DNA from: CAWJPW01 sp963844845
GTDB taxonomy: Bacteria; Acidobacteriota; Thermoanaerobaculia; Thermoanaerobaculales; Sulfomarinibacteraceae
Direction of reading: 5' to 3'
DNA: 64,000 nucleotides
Assembly (NCBI GenBank): GCA_963844845.1
Contig: CAWJPW010000010.1
Span: 248,001 to 312,000, forward strand
The notes under the pieces are model-generated. The model was not told the origin of the DNA, made no database searches, and was given only the letters and a program-made list of their open reading frames with translations. Below are positions 8,649-17,824 of this stretch, piece by piece; within the stretch, counting starts at the first letter, position 1; every line of letters begins with the position of its first letter. Position numbers and translations under genes: made by a program.

Positions 8649-10577
8649 TTACTCCGTGCTCGTCGCAGCGCGCTCCTCGACTCCCGGCAACTGGTTCGGC
8701 AAGACCCCCACGACGACCCGCGACGGGTAGGCGGCCGAGCGGTAGATCCGGTTTGTCACCTTCACGAAGTCCTCGGCCCGGGCCGCGAAGATGTTCGGCA
8801 CCCAGGTGCCCGGGTTGCGGTCGACGAAGGGAAACCAGGTGCTCTGGACCTGGACCATGACGCGATGCCCGCGGGGGAAGGTGTGGAGCACGTCGTTGAG
8901 GGCGAAGCGTACCCGAGAGACCTCCCCGGGAGTGAACGGCTTCGGGTGCTCGAAGCTCTCCCGGTAGCGCCCGCGGAACACCTCGGCGCGCACCAGCTGC
9001 TGGGTCCCCCCGAGCTCGGCGGCTTCGTCGTCGTCGTCCTGCTTCAGGCTGTCCGGAAACACGTCGATCACCTTGACGACGAAGTCGCTGTCGCCCCCGG
9101 AGGTGGAGACCCAGAGGTCAGCTTCGATCGGTCCGGCGATGGTCAGGTCGTCCTCCAGGGGCTCGCCCTGGTAGACGAGGACATCCGGACGCCAGGCAGC
9201 GAAGCGCTGGTCCTCGGCCATGTACTTCTTGGCCCAGCCGCTGGTGATCTCCATGGTGTACGGCACCGGCTTGGCCGGGTCGCTGATGTACTCGTCGGAC
9301 GCCTCGCCGTGCCCCTCCGCCGGCGCGGGTGCGACGGTCAGACCGCCGGCGGCTGCCAGGTAGAGCGATCGCTGCTCGACACCCGCCGGCGGCCAGCTGT
9401 CGAAGGAACGCCAGCGGTTGGCACCGGTCTCGAAGACCAGCGCCTCCGGCTGATGGATCTCCTCCTCACCCTTCAAGAAGTGCTTGAAAAAGGGCAGCTC
9501 CACGTGCTCGCGGTACCACGGCGACGTCTTGAAGCCGAAGTCGGCGGTGCCGAGGTGGTCGCCGTCCGTCCAGTCCCAACCGCCGTGTGTCCACGGTCCC
9601 ATCACGAGCACGTTGTAGGTGCCGGGGTTGGCGTCCTCGATGGCGCGGTAGGTATGGAGCGGTCCGTAGAGGTCCTCGGTGTCGAACCACCCTCCCACCG
9701 TCATCACCGCGCAGTGGACGTTCTTGAGGTGGGGCAGAAGGTTGCGCGACTGCCAGAAGTCGTCGTAGTCGGGGTGCTCGGCAATGTCGTTCCAGAAGGG
9801 AATCCCGCCGTGGAAGTAGCGCTCGTTGGCGTTGGCCAGGGGGCCGAGGCGGAGGAAGAAGGCGTAGCCGTCGGGGGTCCCGTGGTCGAAGCGCTCGGGC
9901 CACTCGGTGGTAAGCCCGTCTCGCGGCTGCCCGAAGACAGCGAAGAAGTTGAATGTCAGCGGCAGGATGAATGCGCCGTTGTGGTGCATGTCGTCCCAGT
10001 ACCAGTTGGCGATGGGCGCCTGGGGTGATGCCGCCACCAGCGCCGGGTGGGTGTCGATGATCCCGGCCGAGGTGTAGAAGCCCGGGTAGGAGATTCCCCA
10101 CTGGCCCACCTTGCCGTTGTTGCCGGGAACGTGCTTGTCCAGCCAGTCGACGGTGTCCCAGGCGTCGGTGCTCTCGTCCACGTCGTTGGTCCCCTTGTGC
10201 TCGAGATGCGGCCGCATGTTGACGAACTCACCCTCGGACATGAAACGCCCGCGCACGTCCTGGTAGGCGAAGATGAACCTCTCGCGCGCATAGGCCGGCG
10301 ACGGACCGAGCAGCTCCGGGTAGCGGTCGGGGCCGTAGGGACCCACCGAGTAGGGGGTACGCATGAGCAGGATCGGGTAGCTCTGCGAGCGGTCGTTGGG
10401 GACGTACACCGCGGTGAAGAGCCGGGCTCCGTCGCGCATGGGGATGCGGTACTCGAACTTCGTGTAGTTGGCGCGGATGTAGGCCGCCGTATCGGCGTCG
10501 CCGCCGCGCGCCGCCGCGACCGCCCCACTCCAAACCGTCACCAGCAGACAGGCAACCGTGAGGACTCCTCGAGGCAT
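8649..10577 (-). CDS. CocE/NonD-family hydrolase (X-Pro dipeptidyl-peptidase S15-like), exported
   Basis: About 642 residues. The start is the ATG at 10577, with GGAGGGAGG in front and a Sec signal peptide directly after it (MPRGVLTVACLLVTVWSGA, cleavage near AAARG). The longer open frame upstream has no family sequence. The alpha/beta-hydrolase core contains MRDGARLFTAVYVP, YSVGPYG, the nucleophile elbow GISYPGF with Ser163, an acid region GGWFDTEDLYG, the His region GPWTHGGWDW, and the C-terminal jelly-roll typical of the S15/CocE group (DLTIAGPIEADLWVS, HPKPFTPGE, FPRGHRVMVQV). Relatives hydrolyse esters, cocaine-like compounds, acyl-amino acids or glutaryl-cephalosporins, so the natural substrate cannot be named. 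It is secreted or periplasmic. Confidence 0.92.
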   Translation of the reverse strand: MPRGVLTVACLLVTVWSGAVAAARGGDADTAAYIRANYTKFEYRIPMRDGARLFTAVYVPNDRSQSYPILLMRTPYSVGPYGPDRYPELLGPSPAYARERFIFAYQDVRGRFMSEGEFVNMRPHLEHKGTNDVDESTDAWDTVDWLDKHVPGNNGKVGQWGISYPGFYTSAGIIDTHPALVAASPQAPIANWYWDDMHHNGAFILPLTFNFFAVFGQPRDGLTTEWPERFDHGTPDGYAFFLRLGPLANANERYFHGGIPFWNDIAEHPDYDDFWQSRNLLPHLKNVHCAVMTVGGWFDTEDLYGPLHTYRAIEDANPGTYNVLVMGPWTHGGWDWTDGDHLGTADFGFKTSPWYREHVELPFFKHFLKGEEEIHQPEALVFETGANRWRSFDSWPPAGVEQRSLYLAAAGGLTVAPAPAEGHGEASDEYISDPAKPVPYTMEITSGWAKKYMAEDQRFAAWRPDVLVYQGEPLEDDLTIAGPIEADLWVSTSGGDSDFVVKVIDVFPDSLKQDDDDEAAELGGTQQLVRAEVFRGRYRESFEHPKPFTPGEVSRVRFALNDVLHTFPRGHRVMVQVQSTWFPFVDRNPGTWVPNIFAARAEDFVKVTNRIYRSAAYPSRVVVGVLPNQLPGVEERAATSTE

Positions 10578-10773
10578 GTCATCCTCCCTCCGAGCTGCTC
10601 GCACCGGGCGCCGCCATTGAACCACGTCCGCAGCGAACGTGCCACGCTGCACGCCGGCGCTGGGCGACCGTCCGAATGTCGGCGCTTTCACGGCGGGGAA
10701 GGTCCTCCTCGAAGAGCATCGGTCGCAGCGGGGGCGCGGTTTGACCCAGGAATGACCCGCCACTGGCGAGCTG

Positions 10774-11331
10774 GTGGAGATCCTGACGCTCAAGCTGGAG
10801 GTCGCACCAAACATGCTGGAGCTGATGGACGAGACCCGAGCCAACTGGTTCAGCGACTCGCTATTCACCCTTCTCGAGCTACACCTCACGATCCAGGACT
10901 CCTACGTGGCCGTGCTGCGCACGATCATGCTGCTGGCCACCACCGACGGGCAGGTCATCATCGTGGGCCGCGGCGCCGGCTTCATGCTGCCGCGTCAAAC
11001 CGGTCTTCGCGTCCGCATCGTGGCGCTGCGCGAGTGGCGCATTAAGCGTCTCGCCGCAGAGCGCAACCTCGATTTGCGGGCAGCCGCCAGGCTGCTTCGC
11101 GAGACGGACGAGAGCCGTTACGACTTCGTGCGTCATCACTCTCGGCACGACGCGGCCGACCCGGCCCACTACGACGTCGTGGTGGACTCCTCGGCTCTCG
11201 GCGTGGACGGCACCGCCGCGATCATCTGCAACGCCCTGGCGCTGCGCCTGGAGCAGCTCGGCGCGCGCGCCCGGACCGGGGCTGCGGTCCTGATGGAGGC
11301 ACTCGACACCACCTCCAGCAGGCCGCTGTAG
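10774..11331 (+). pseudogene. cytidylate-kinase-like protein, N-terminally truncated
   Basis: The frame encodes the C-terminal two thirds of a Cytidylate_kin_2-like protein: LELMDETRANW, then the family signature VIIVGRGAGFMLP, GLRVRIVAL, a run of Arg/Lys-rich helices with ESRYDFVRHH, and the closing HYDVVVDSS strand. The expected N-terminal P-loop (TISRQxGSGG type) and first helix are missing. In-frame sequence is open only back to 10756, where a TGA (10753-10755) stops it, and no good start with a ribosome site is present (best is a GTG at 10774). I read it as a decayed or truncated gene. It could instead be a short domain protein without kinase activity. The downstream gene is an aquaporin. 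Confidence 0.6.
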
Positions 11332-11489
11332 AGTCACCTGCCCCGTATGACCGGATGGTGAGACGTCTTCCCGGTGAATTCCCCGCAGGCGTCGGGAACG
11401 TCGGGGCGGCTTCCCCGGTTGGCGACTGCGGTGTGCCCCGCGCTCGCGACCGCTCCGCCGCATGTGGCTCCGGCTGACGAGGAGAGCTC

Positions 11490-12755
11490 ATGAATCATGA
11501 CCAGAAGGGACCCTCGGGAGTCTGGCGACTCTACCTCGCCGAGCTGATCGGCACCACGCTGTTGGTGGCGCTGGGAGTCTCGGCGGTCATCGTCGACTTC
11601 GCACCCACCAGCCCGCTGCCCCGCCTGCTTCCTGACCCTGCCCTGCGCCGCGCCCTCACCGGCTTCCTCTTCGGCACCGTCGGCGCCCTCATCGCGGTCT
11701 CCCCGGTGGGCCGGGTGAGCGGCGCCCATATCAATCCCGCGGTGACACTGGCGTTCCTGCTTCAGGGCCGGATGACGGTCCGGCATGCGCTGGGCTACGT
11801 CGTCGCGCAGCTCGCAGGCGGAGCGCTCGGCGGGCTCGCCCTGCTCGCGTGGCGGCCGGCGGGTCTCAGTCTTGCCGTAGGCGTGACCCGGCCGGGACCC
11901 GGGTGGGGGGTCGGGGCGGCATGCGCCGGCGAGGTGCTCACCACGGCGGCGCTGGTGCTCGGGATCTTCGTGTTCGTTGGGCACCCCCGCCTGCGGCGCT
12001 TCACGCCCCTGCTTTTCCCCGCGCTCTACGCCGTCATGGTGTACCTCGAGGCACCGATCTCGGGTACCAGCACAAATCCCGCCCGGACCGTCGGCCCGGC
12101 CCTCGCCACCGGGATCTGGCAGGCATGGTGGGTGTACCTGGTCGGGCCCCTGGCCGGCGCAGCTCTCGCCGTGGTCGCCTCGCGCCATCGGATGCTGGGC
12201 TGGATCGAGGTCGAGGTCGCCAAGGTGTACCACTTCGCCGAGGACCCCCTTGGAGTACTCAGCGGGCGCGGCCATTGCAGCACGGCGCCAAGCCGCACGC
12301 CAAGTGCGGGGAAGGACGGACACGACACCCTCCCCAGGAACCGTCGCGCCCCCTCGTGGCCGGCCGGTCATACCACGGACCCCTTTGACCAGGAGGTCTC
12401 GTCGTGGCCCACAACCGGGAAACCAGCGAGCGTTAAGCGGGGTTGCCGCGGTCCTCAGGCGGGTGCCGGCCCGGAGGACGACCCCAATGGGGTCCAGGCC
12501 AGCACGAACCGAGCCGCCTCATCCGCCCGCATCGGCCGCGCCAGGAAGAAGCCCTGGGCGTGGGTGCAGCCGAGATCACGGACGACGGTGAGCTGTGCGT
12601 CGGTCTCCACCCCTTCCGCCACCACCTCGAGACCCAGCTGCGCGGCCAGCGCGACGATGGTTCGCATGATCTCCCGGTTGCCACCCTCGTTCTCAGAACC
12701 CATGACAAAGGAACGATCGATCTTGAGGATGTCGATGGGAAATCGATGCAGGTAG
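11490..12755 (+). CDS. aquaporin/glycerol facilitator family channel (MIP)
   Basis: The ATG at 11490 follows GAGGAGA. Residues about 12-240 form a six-helix MIP channel with both half-helix signatures, SGAHINPAVT and GTSTNPARTVGP, so water (or small neutral solute) flux across the inner membrane is the expected job. Past about residue 245 the frame runs on for 170 low-complexity, Pro/Arg/Ser-rich residues, the last 301 bp being antisense to the conserved EAL domain of the neighbouring gene. That tail is unlike any MIP protein and is probably read-through after loss of the normal stop or a frameshift near 12,240. The channel part is secure; the true C-terminus is not. Confidence 0.85.
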   Translation: MNHDQKGPSGVWRLYLAELIGTTLLVALGVSAVIVDFAPTSPLPRLLPDPALRRALTGFLFGTVGALIAVSPVGRVSGAHINPAVTLAFLLQGRMTVRHALGYVVAQLAGGALGGLALLAWRPAGLSLAVGVTRPGPGWGVGAACAGEVLTTAALVLGIFVFVGHPRLRRFTPLLFPALYAVMVYLEAPISGTSTNPARTVGPALATGIWQAWWVYLVGPLAGAALAVVASRHRMLGWIEVEVAKVYHFAEDPLGVLSGRGHCSTAPSRTPSAGKDGHDTLPRNRRAPSWPAGHTTDPFDQEVSSWPTTGKPASVKRGCRGPQAGAGPEDDPNGVQASTNRAASSARIGRARKKPWAWVQPRSRTTVSCASVSTPSATTSRPSCAASATMVRMISRLPPSFSEPMTKERSILRMSMGNRCR

Positions 12756-14659
12756 CTCAGCGAGGAGTAGCCGGTGCCGAAGTCGTCGATGTAGACGCCC
12801 ACACCCAGCTCGCGGAGGCTTTGGAGCACGCCCACCGCGACATCGGCCCGTTCGACGATGGCACTCTCTGTGATCTCGAAGCGCAGGCGGCTCGGGGCGA
12901 CCTCAAACTCCCGCAGGGTGGACTCGATGCGCTCGACCAGCGACGGAAGAGCGATCTCTTTGCCTGACAGATTGATGCTGACGTATGGCATGCAGCCGCT
13001 GGCGCCTTCCCACGCGACCAGATCGGCGCACACACAGCGTAGGATCTGCGCTCCGATGTCCACGATGACGCCGGTTTCCTCGGCCAGCGGAATGAACTCC
13101 ATCGGCAGCACCAGGGCACGCCCGGGACGCTGCCAGCGGGCGAGCGCCTCGAAGCCCTCGATCTGACCCGTGGCCAGGGAGATGATCGGCTGGTAGTGGG
13201 CCACGAACTCACCGCCGGAGACCGCCTCTCGCAGTGCCGACTCGAGCTCCAGCACCCGGACCACCCGGGCGCGCATCCGCCCGTCGAACACCGCGTGCCG
13301 CCCCCCGCCGAGCCCCTTCGCCCAGTACATGGCGGTATCAGCATCGCGGACCATGTCATCGGCGCGGTCGTAGCGGTGGTGCTCGTGGCTCACCGCGATG
13401 CCGATGCTCACCCTGGGGAACAGGCGATGCCCCTCCAGCTCCACTGATTGCGAGACGACCTCGTGCACACGACGCGCAACTGTTACGGCCTCGTCTCGCT
13501 CGTGCACTCCCTCCAGCAGCAACGTGAACTCGTCGCCGCCCAGCCGCGCCACCGTGTCCTCCGGCCGCAGGCAGGTCCGGAGCCGGTTCGCCACCTCGCG
13601 CAGCAGGAAGTCCCCCGCGGCGTGACCCAGACTATCGTTCACCACTTTGAAGCGATCCAGGTCGAGGAAGAGCACCACCACCCGCTCCTGCGGTCGACGC
13701 TGCGTGCGAGTCAGCGCGCGATCCACACGGTCGTGGAAGAGAGCGCGGTTTGGCAGCCCGGTGAGAGCGTCGTGGAAGGCGTCGTGGAGGAGCTGCTCCT
13801 CGGCCTTGCGCCGCTGGTGGATCTCGTCGCGCAGGCGGTGGTTGGTCTGCACGAGCTCGGAGGTGCGCTCGTCGACTCGCCGCTCGAGCTCCTCATGCGC
13901 CTCTGCGAGAGCCTCCTCCACGCGCTTGCGCTCGGTGATGTCCTCGCAGGTGGTCACGAGCCCCAGTGGCGAGCCGTCGGGCCCCATCACAACGTCCGAG
14001 AGCAGACGCACGGGGAAGCGCGAGCCGTCACGGCGCACGTTGACGCCCTCCCGGCTCCAGCTCGTGAGCCCGTCCAGCTGCGCCGGACCCAGCGGCCGCC
14101 AGCTCTGACGCGGTGCAAAGACCCGCGCGTCCTGGCCCATGAGTTCGTCCACCGTATGACCGTGCATGCGGGCATCGGCCGGGTTGGTGTAGACGATGCG
14201 GCCCGCCGCGTCGGTAATGGTGACGCCCAGCTGCATGGTGTCCACCGCCCGCTCGAGACCGCGGCGGGTCCGCTCCAGACGTGCCCGCTCACCCAACCTT
14301 GCCGCCATGCCCTGCGAAAGTGAAAGTTCCCGCTCGAAGGCCTCCTTGGCGCCACCCTCCACAGCCACGTGGTCCACCAGCTCGAGCAGCTCGCCGGCGG
14401 GGCCTGCTCCGGCCTCGGATAGAACCGCGAGGATGGCGTAGCAGTCGCCTTCGGGCAGAGCGCGGACGTTGCGGCACAGGTCGAGCTCCGCTCCGGAGCC
14501 GTCCGCGTGCACAACGATCCACGTGGGTCGATGGGTGAGGATCCCCTTCCATGCCCCCTGGGCAACGGCGTACGCTCGGACGCGGTGACCGCGGGCACGC
14601 AGGCAGCCCGCAAGGTGCTCCCGCATCCTGCGGTCTCGGCTCAAAAGCACCGCCATCAT
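12455..14659 (-). CDS. receiver-like/PAS/GGDEF/EAL cyclic-di-GMP signalling protein
   Basis: 734 residues from the ATG pair at 14659/14656 (GAAGGG upstream). The longest frame adds about 140 residues with no domain and runs into the divergent gene, so it was rejected. Order: a degenerate receiver-like domain (about 1-115), a helical linker, a PAS domain (about 165-285; ITDAAGRIVYTNPADARMHG) ending in a PAC-type CEDITERK, a coiled coil, a GGDEF domain with intact RLGGDEF and an upstream RPED inhibitory site, and an EAL domain with EAL, NLSG, EITES, DDFGTGYSSL and AEGVET. Both catalytic motifs look intact, so it could make and degrade c-di-GMP. It is divergent from the TPR gene. Confidence 0.95.
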   Translation of the reverse strand: MMAVLLSRDRRMREHLAGCLRARGHRVRAYAVAQGAWKGILTHRPTWIVVHADGSGAELDLCRNVRALPEGDCYAILAVLSEAGAGPAGELLELVDHVAVEGGAKEAFERELSLSQGMAARLGERARLERTRRGLERAVDTMQLGVTITDAAGRIVYTNPADARMHGHTVDELMGQDARVFAPRQSWRPLGPAQLDGLTSWSREGVNVRRDGSRFPVRLLSDVVMGPDGSPLGLVTTCEDITERKRVEEALAEAHEELERRVDERTSELVQTNHRLRDEIHQRRKAEEQLLHDAFHDALTGLPNRALFHDRVDRALTRTQRRPQERVVVLFLDLDRFKVVNDSLGHAAGDFLLREVANRLRTCLRPEDTVARLGGDEFTLLLEGVHERDEAVTVARRVHEVVSQSVELEGHRLFPRVSIGIAVSHEHHRYDRADDMVRDADTAMYWAKGLGGGRHAVFDGRMRARVVRVLELESALREAVSGGEFVAHYQPIISLATGQIEGFEALARWQRPGRALVLPMEFIPLAEETGVIVDIGAQILRCVCADLVAWEGASGCMPYVSINLSGKEIALPSLVERIESTLREFEVAPSRLRFEITESAIVERADVAVGVLQSLRELGVGVYIDDFGTGYSSLSYLHRFPIDILKIDRSFVMGSENEGGNREIMRTIVALAAQLGLEVVAEGVETDAQLTVVRDLGCTHAQGFFLARPMRADEAARFVLAWTPLGSSSGPAPA

Positions 14660-14839
14660 TGGGGGATCGCCCTTCGTTCGTGACCTCGTGCTCTGTCGTT
14701 GGACGCTTCGACAGGTTCGGCCGTCCTGCATGACCGTTACCTGCAGGAAGTTGTAGCACGGAGCGCCGAGTGGGTCCATCCCCGGACTCGGGAGCGAGAA
14801 CCCCGCCCGGCTGCCGTGAAGACGAGATACACTGAGGCC

Positions 14840-15739
14840 ATGAACGGAGCTCGACCGTCCCCGACGTCCTCCCGGCTGCTGCGGCGCGGCGCACTTGCGG
14901 CCCTCGCGGCGGCCACAGCCCTCGTCCTCATGGCCGCCGCCGGCGAACCCATGTTCGTGCGATGGCTGGATCCGGCGAACCCGGGTGACGCGACCATCCT
15001 GGCCTACTGGGGACGAGTGCAGAGCGGCGAGGCGAGCCCGGCCGAGACGATCGATCTCGGGACAATGCTCTTCCACCGCGGCTTTCCCAACGATGCCGTG
15101 GACCTCTACCGGCGCGCACTCGACGACGATCCCGCCCTCGCCGATGGCTGGCTACAGCTCGGCCTGGTGGAGCACGCTATGGGTCAGACGCGCGCCGCCG
15201 AGCGTGCCTACCGCCGCTGTCTGAAGCACAGCCCCCAGCAGCCATGGTGCCAGTTCTACCTGGGACGTCTCCTGGAGCAGACGGGGCGCGTACAGGAGGC
15301 GCTGGAGCACTACCGGGCGGCGCTCACGATCGCTCCCCAGTTGGGGAACCCCGAGCTGAATCCCGAGGTGCTGCGTTCCGAGCTGGCCCTGGGTGCACGG
15401 ATCCACGCTCACGAAGCGCAGCGCTTCACGGACACCGCTCCGCTGCCTTTCGCCGAGCCCGACGCGGTGGGCAAGACGCTGAGGTCATTCCTTCCGCCCA
15501 CACCGGTTCCCCCGACACCCGCCCCCACTGCGGCACCCGCACCAGCTGCCGGTGCCGTGGGAGTCGGCGGCGTCGACGGCGAAGGTCACGCGAAGCCGCG
15601 CAGGCCCGAGCCGCACCCGCAGCGGGCTACTTCTCCGCGGGAGGGGGACACTACGGTCGCGCCAAACACCTCACTCCCGCAGCCCGTACCACCCGAGGTA
15701 CCCACCGCCTCAGGGACGGCGGTGTTTCGGCCCCGCTGA
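14840..15739 (+). CDS. exported TPR-repeat protein
   Basis: 299 residues from the ATG at 14840 (GAGG 5 nt upstream). An N-terminal hydrophobic segment (LAALAAATALVLMAAAG) after a twin-Arg-containing basic stretch looks like a signal peptide or anchor. Residues about 60-190 contain three to four TPR units (AVDLYRRALDDDPALADGW, AERAYRRCLKHSP, ALEHYRAALTIAPQLG). The C-terminal 90 residues are Pro/Thr/Ala-rich and disordered. It is probably a periplasmic or membrane-anchored scaffold; no enzymatic domain is seen. It is transcribed divergently from the GGDEF/EAL gene with 180 bp between the starts. Confidence 0.82.
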   Translation: MNGARPSPTSSRLLRRGALAALAAATALVLMAAAGEPMFVRWLDPANPGDATILAYWGRVQSGEASPAETIDLGTMLFHRGFPNDAVDLYRRALDDDPALADGWLQLGLVEHAMGQTRAAERAYRRCLKHSPQQPWCQFYLGRLLEQTGRVQEALEHYRAALTIAPQLGNPELNPEVLRSELALGARIHAHEAQRFTDTAPLPFAEPDAVGKTLRSFLPPTPVPPTPAPTAAPAPAAGAVGVGGVDGEGHAKPRRPEPHPQRATSPREGDTTVAPNTSLPQPVPPEVPTASGTAVFRPR

Positions 15740-15822
15740 ACTGCGCTGGGCACCACCAGACGTTCGCGGGTCGGAACACCTCGAGCTTGACTCAATCGTG
15801 TCAACCTCGACGTGCGAGCTGA

Positions 15823-16029
15823 TCACTCACCCGCGAGCCCGAACACCGTGCTTCGCCCCTCGGGCCGGATCGTGACCTTGCCCTCCCGGGCCAACCAGCC
15901 GACGGCCATGTGCACCTGGACCCTGGGCGCGTCCACGCCCCGCTCCAACGCCGGGAGGGTGGCCTCACCGTTGTCCCTGAGCAAGCGCCACAACGCTCCT
16001 GCGATCTCGCCGATCTCACTGGTCTGCAT
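15823..16029 (-). CDS. winged helix-turn-helix miniprotein (DUF2582-like)
   Basis: 68 residues. The start is the ATG at 16029, which has AGGAGG seven nucleotides upstream; that AGGAGG is itself read as codons if the longer frame is used. The sequence pattern EIGEIAGALWRLL...ALERGVDAP...VHMAVGWLAREGKVTIRPEGR matches the small DUF2582 winged-helix family, whose members are a single wHTH with the conserved GWLAREGK wing. It is probably a DNA-binding or regulator-like protein of unknown target. It is isolated between two + strand genes. Confidence 0.82.
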   Translation of the reverse strand: MQTSEIGEIAGALWRLLRDNGEATLPALERGVDAPRVQVHMAVGWLAREGKVTIRPEGRSTVFGLAGE

Positions 16030-16172
16030 TACGTTCCTCCTCATCGCCCCAGCTCTTCGTCCCCACGCCGGAATGGTACTGGCGTCGCATCCGGTTCAAG
16101 AGGGTACGACTCAGTCAACCTGATCCATGAGCCGGCGTGGCCGGACTCCAACACTTCCTGAAGGGGAACGAG

Positions 16173-16721
16173 ATGTCAGCTGCCAAGATTCTCGCCGCCG
16201 CCCTCGCACTCGCCGCGCTCCCGTCGTGCGCACCGGCCCCAAACAATGAGCCACCCGCCAGCGCAGCTCCCGCGCCCGCCACCTCGCTGGAGCCAGCCCT
16301 CGTCGAAGCCCACCAGGCACTCCACGACGCCCTCAGCTCCCGGGACGTGGAGGGCGTGGTGTCCCTCCTCGACCCCTCGCCCAATCTCCTCATCTTCCCT
16401 CCTCTCGTGGAGGAGCGCTTCGACTCGCTGGAGGACGTGCGCAGCAAGCTCCCGGAGATGTTCGAGCGCTTCGGCGAAGCGACCTGGACCGAGGTCCACG
16501 CCGAAGCCGTCCGGAGGGGCGACGTGGGTTGGATCACCTCGAACCTGCTCATCGAATCGCGCAGCCTGACCTCTCCCTTCATTGGCCGGGGCACCGAGAT
16601 CTGGGTCAAGACACAGGGTCGGTGGCGCCTTGTACACGCCCACTGGTCGGAGGCACAGCAGCGCGCTCACGCTGCGGGATCACTCGAATCGGCGGAGGTG
16701 CGCTCAGACGGCGCAGGCTGA
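16173..16721 (+). CDS. NTF2-like (SnoaL/DUF4440-type) lipoprotein
   Basis: 182 residues from the ATG at 16173 (AAGGGGA upstream). The N-terminus is a short lipoprotein signal with an atypical lipobox LPSC (Cys 19), followed by a Pro/Ala linker. Residues about 45-165 follow the NTF2-like cone-fold pattern: ALVEAHQALHDALSSRDVEGVVSLLD, a SLEDVRSKLPEMF helix, GWITSNLLIES and the closing GRWRLVHAHWS. Such domains bind small ligands or act as accessory subunits; no catalytic residues can be assigned. Its last 18 bp overlap the 3' end of psd, tail to tail. Confidence 0.8.
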   Translation: MSAAKILAAALALAALPSCAPAPNNEPPASAAPAPATSLEPALVEAHQALHDALSSRDVEGVVSLLDPSPNLLIFPPLVEERFDSLEDVRSKLPEMFERFGEATWTEVHAEAVRRGDVGWITSNLLIESRSLTSPFIGRGTEIWVKTQGRWRLVHAHWSEAQQRAHAAGSLESAEVRSDGAG

Positions 16722-17675
16722 CGCCGCCTGCCTGGCGACCGGCTGGCCCAGGCGAACACACCTCCCGGGCGCCAGGCTCGGCTCGAGGTCGACGCCGGCC
16801 TCGAGCAGGACGACGACGCTCGAACCAAGGTGGAAGGCCATGATCTCGTCCCCCGCTTCGATCTGGATCGGCGGGTCGTAGGCGCGCTGCGAGGCAGCCT
16901 TGCCGCGGTGGTTGGTCACCGACGAGCCGGAACCGCCGGCGGTCCAGTCGCGGTCGAAAGCGGCCGAGATCCGGCCCACGTTGTAGGCACCCACCGCAAC
17001 CACGGCAACGCGGCCCACCGGGCCCTCGATGAGCACCACCAGGCGCTCGTTACGGGCGAAGAGCTCGGGGATCTCCGCCACCGCCGGAGGGTTCACCGGC
17101 AGCAGCGAGCCAGGCACGTGCCGCGCACCGACGATGCCCCCCCCACAGGGGCTGTGGATTCGATGGTAGTCCCGGGGGGACAGGTAGAGGGTGAGAAAGC
17201 TGCCACCGTCGAACCACTCGGCCGCGACGGGATCACCGAGCAGGTCCGCGGCGCTGTAGCGGCGTCCCTTGGCCTGGATCAATCGGCCTTCGCGCACGGC
17301 GCCCGACCGGCCGGCAGCGCCGTCTACGGGACAACCCACGACCTCGCGGTCCCCCGGCCAGCTGCGCACCCCAGGACGAAGACGCCGTACGAAGAGGGTG
17401 TTGACGCTGGAGTACTCGTGCAGACCACGCTCCGCCTCGCTCATGTCGATGCCGGTGGCACGCACGAAAAGCCCGAGCACCGGCCTGCGCAACAGCCTGG
17501 GTAGCGGTATGTCAGCGAGGCGGCCGGCGACCCGGCTGAGCGCGCCCTGAGGAAGGCGCGCGAGCCCGGCGAGGACGACCCGCCACGCCACAGAGGCGTG
17601 ATCGACCGCCTCCGCGCCGCTGCTGGACGGCTCGAAGGGCGCGTCACCGCGGCATTGCGTCCCGTCGGTAGCCAT
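16704..17675 (-). CDS. psd: phosphatidylserine decarboxylase
   Basis: 323 residues, the usual size of a bacterial proenzyme. It converts phosphatidylserine to phosphatidylethanolamine at the inner membrane. Landmarks are SVNTLFVRRLRPGVR, the triad Asp in GCPVDGAAG, His in LSPRDYHRIHSP, and the self-cleavage site LGSS (Ser becomes the pyruvoyl cofactor) in MAFHLGSSVVVLLE; the alpha chain is the residues after it. The first 25 residues are poorly conserved and a shorter start is possible, as no strong ribosome site is present. Phosphatidylethanolamine synthesis supports a Gram-negative-type envelope. No pssA is adjacent. Confidence 0.96.
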   Translation of the reverse strand: MATDGTQCRGDAPFEPSSSGAEAVDHASVAWRVVLAGLARLPQGALSRVAGRLADIPLPRLLRRPVLGLFVRATGIDMSEAERGLHEYSSVNTLFVRRLRPGVRSWPGDREVVGCPVDGAAGRSGAVREGRLIQAKGRRYSAADLLGDPVAAEWFDGGSFLTLYLSPRDYHRIHSPCGGGIVGARHVPGSLLPVNPPAVAEIPELFARNERLVVLIEGPVGRVAVVAVGAYNVGRISAAFDRDWTAGGSGSSVTNHRGKAASQRAYDPPIQIEAGDEIMAFHLGSSVVVLLEAGVDLEPSLAPGRCVRLGQPVARQAASACAV

Positions 17676-17753
17676 TGCGCGCTCGAGAGTAGCATCTCGG
17701 ACGGCCGGAAGGCAGCAGGCCCACCTTCGTGGTCCGCGGCGTCGGATCGTCTC

Positions 17754-17781
17754 TTGCAGAGACAGGCCGAGTCGCTATAAT
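17754..17781 (+). promoter_or_regulatory. sigma70-type promoter of the pseudopilin gene
   Basis: TTGCAG (17754-17759), a 16-nt spacer and a perfect TATAAT (17776-17781). Transcription would begin near 17,788, about 37 nt before the GTG at 17825. Confidence 0.6.
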
Positions 17782-17824
17782 TCCAATAAGAGCTTCGTCA
17801 TCCCGCCGTCGGAAGGAGGGCCGA

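Noticed and set aside
12402..12434. Ten-codon frame GTG...TAA behind AGGAGG downstream of the aquaporin
   Set aside because: Good ribosome site but the peptide is too short to judge and lies inside the aquaporin's open frame; no downstream + strand gene for it to lead.
14660..15076. Extended N-terminus of the GGDEF/EAL protein
   Set aside because: It overlaps the divergent TPR gene and contains no recognisable domain; the ATG pair at 14,656-14,659 begins the receiver-like domain.
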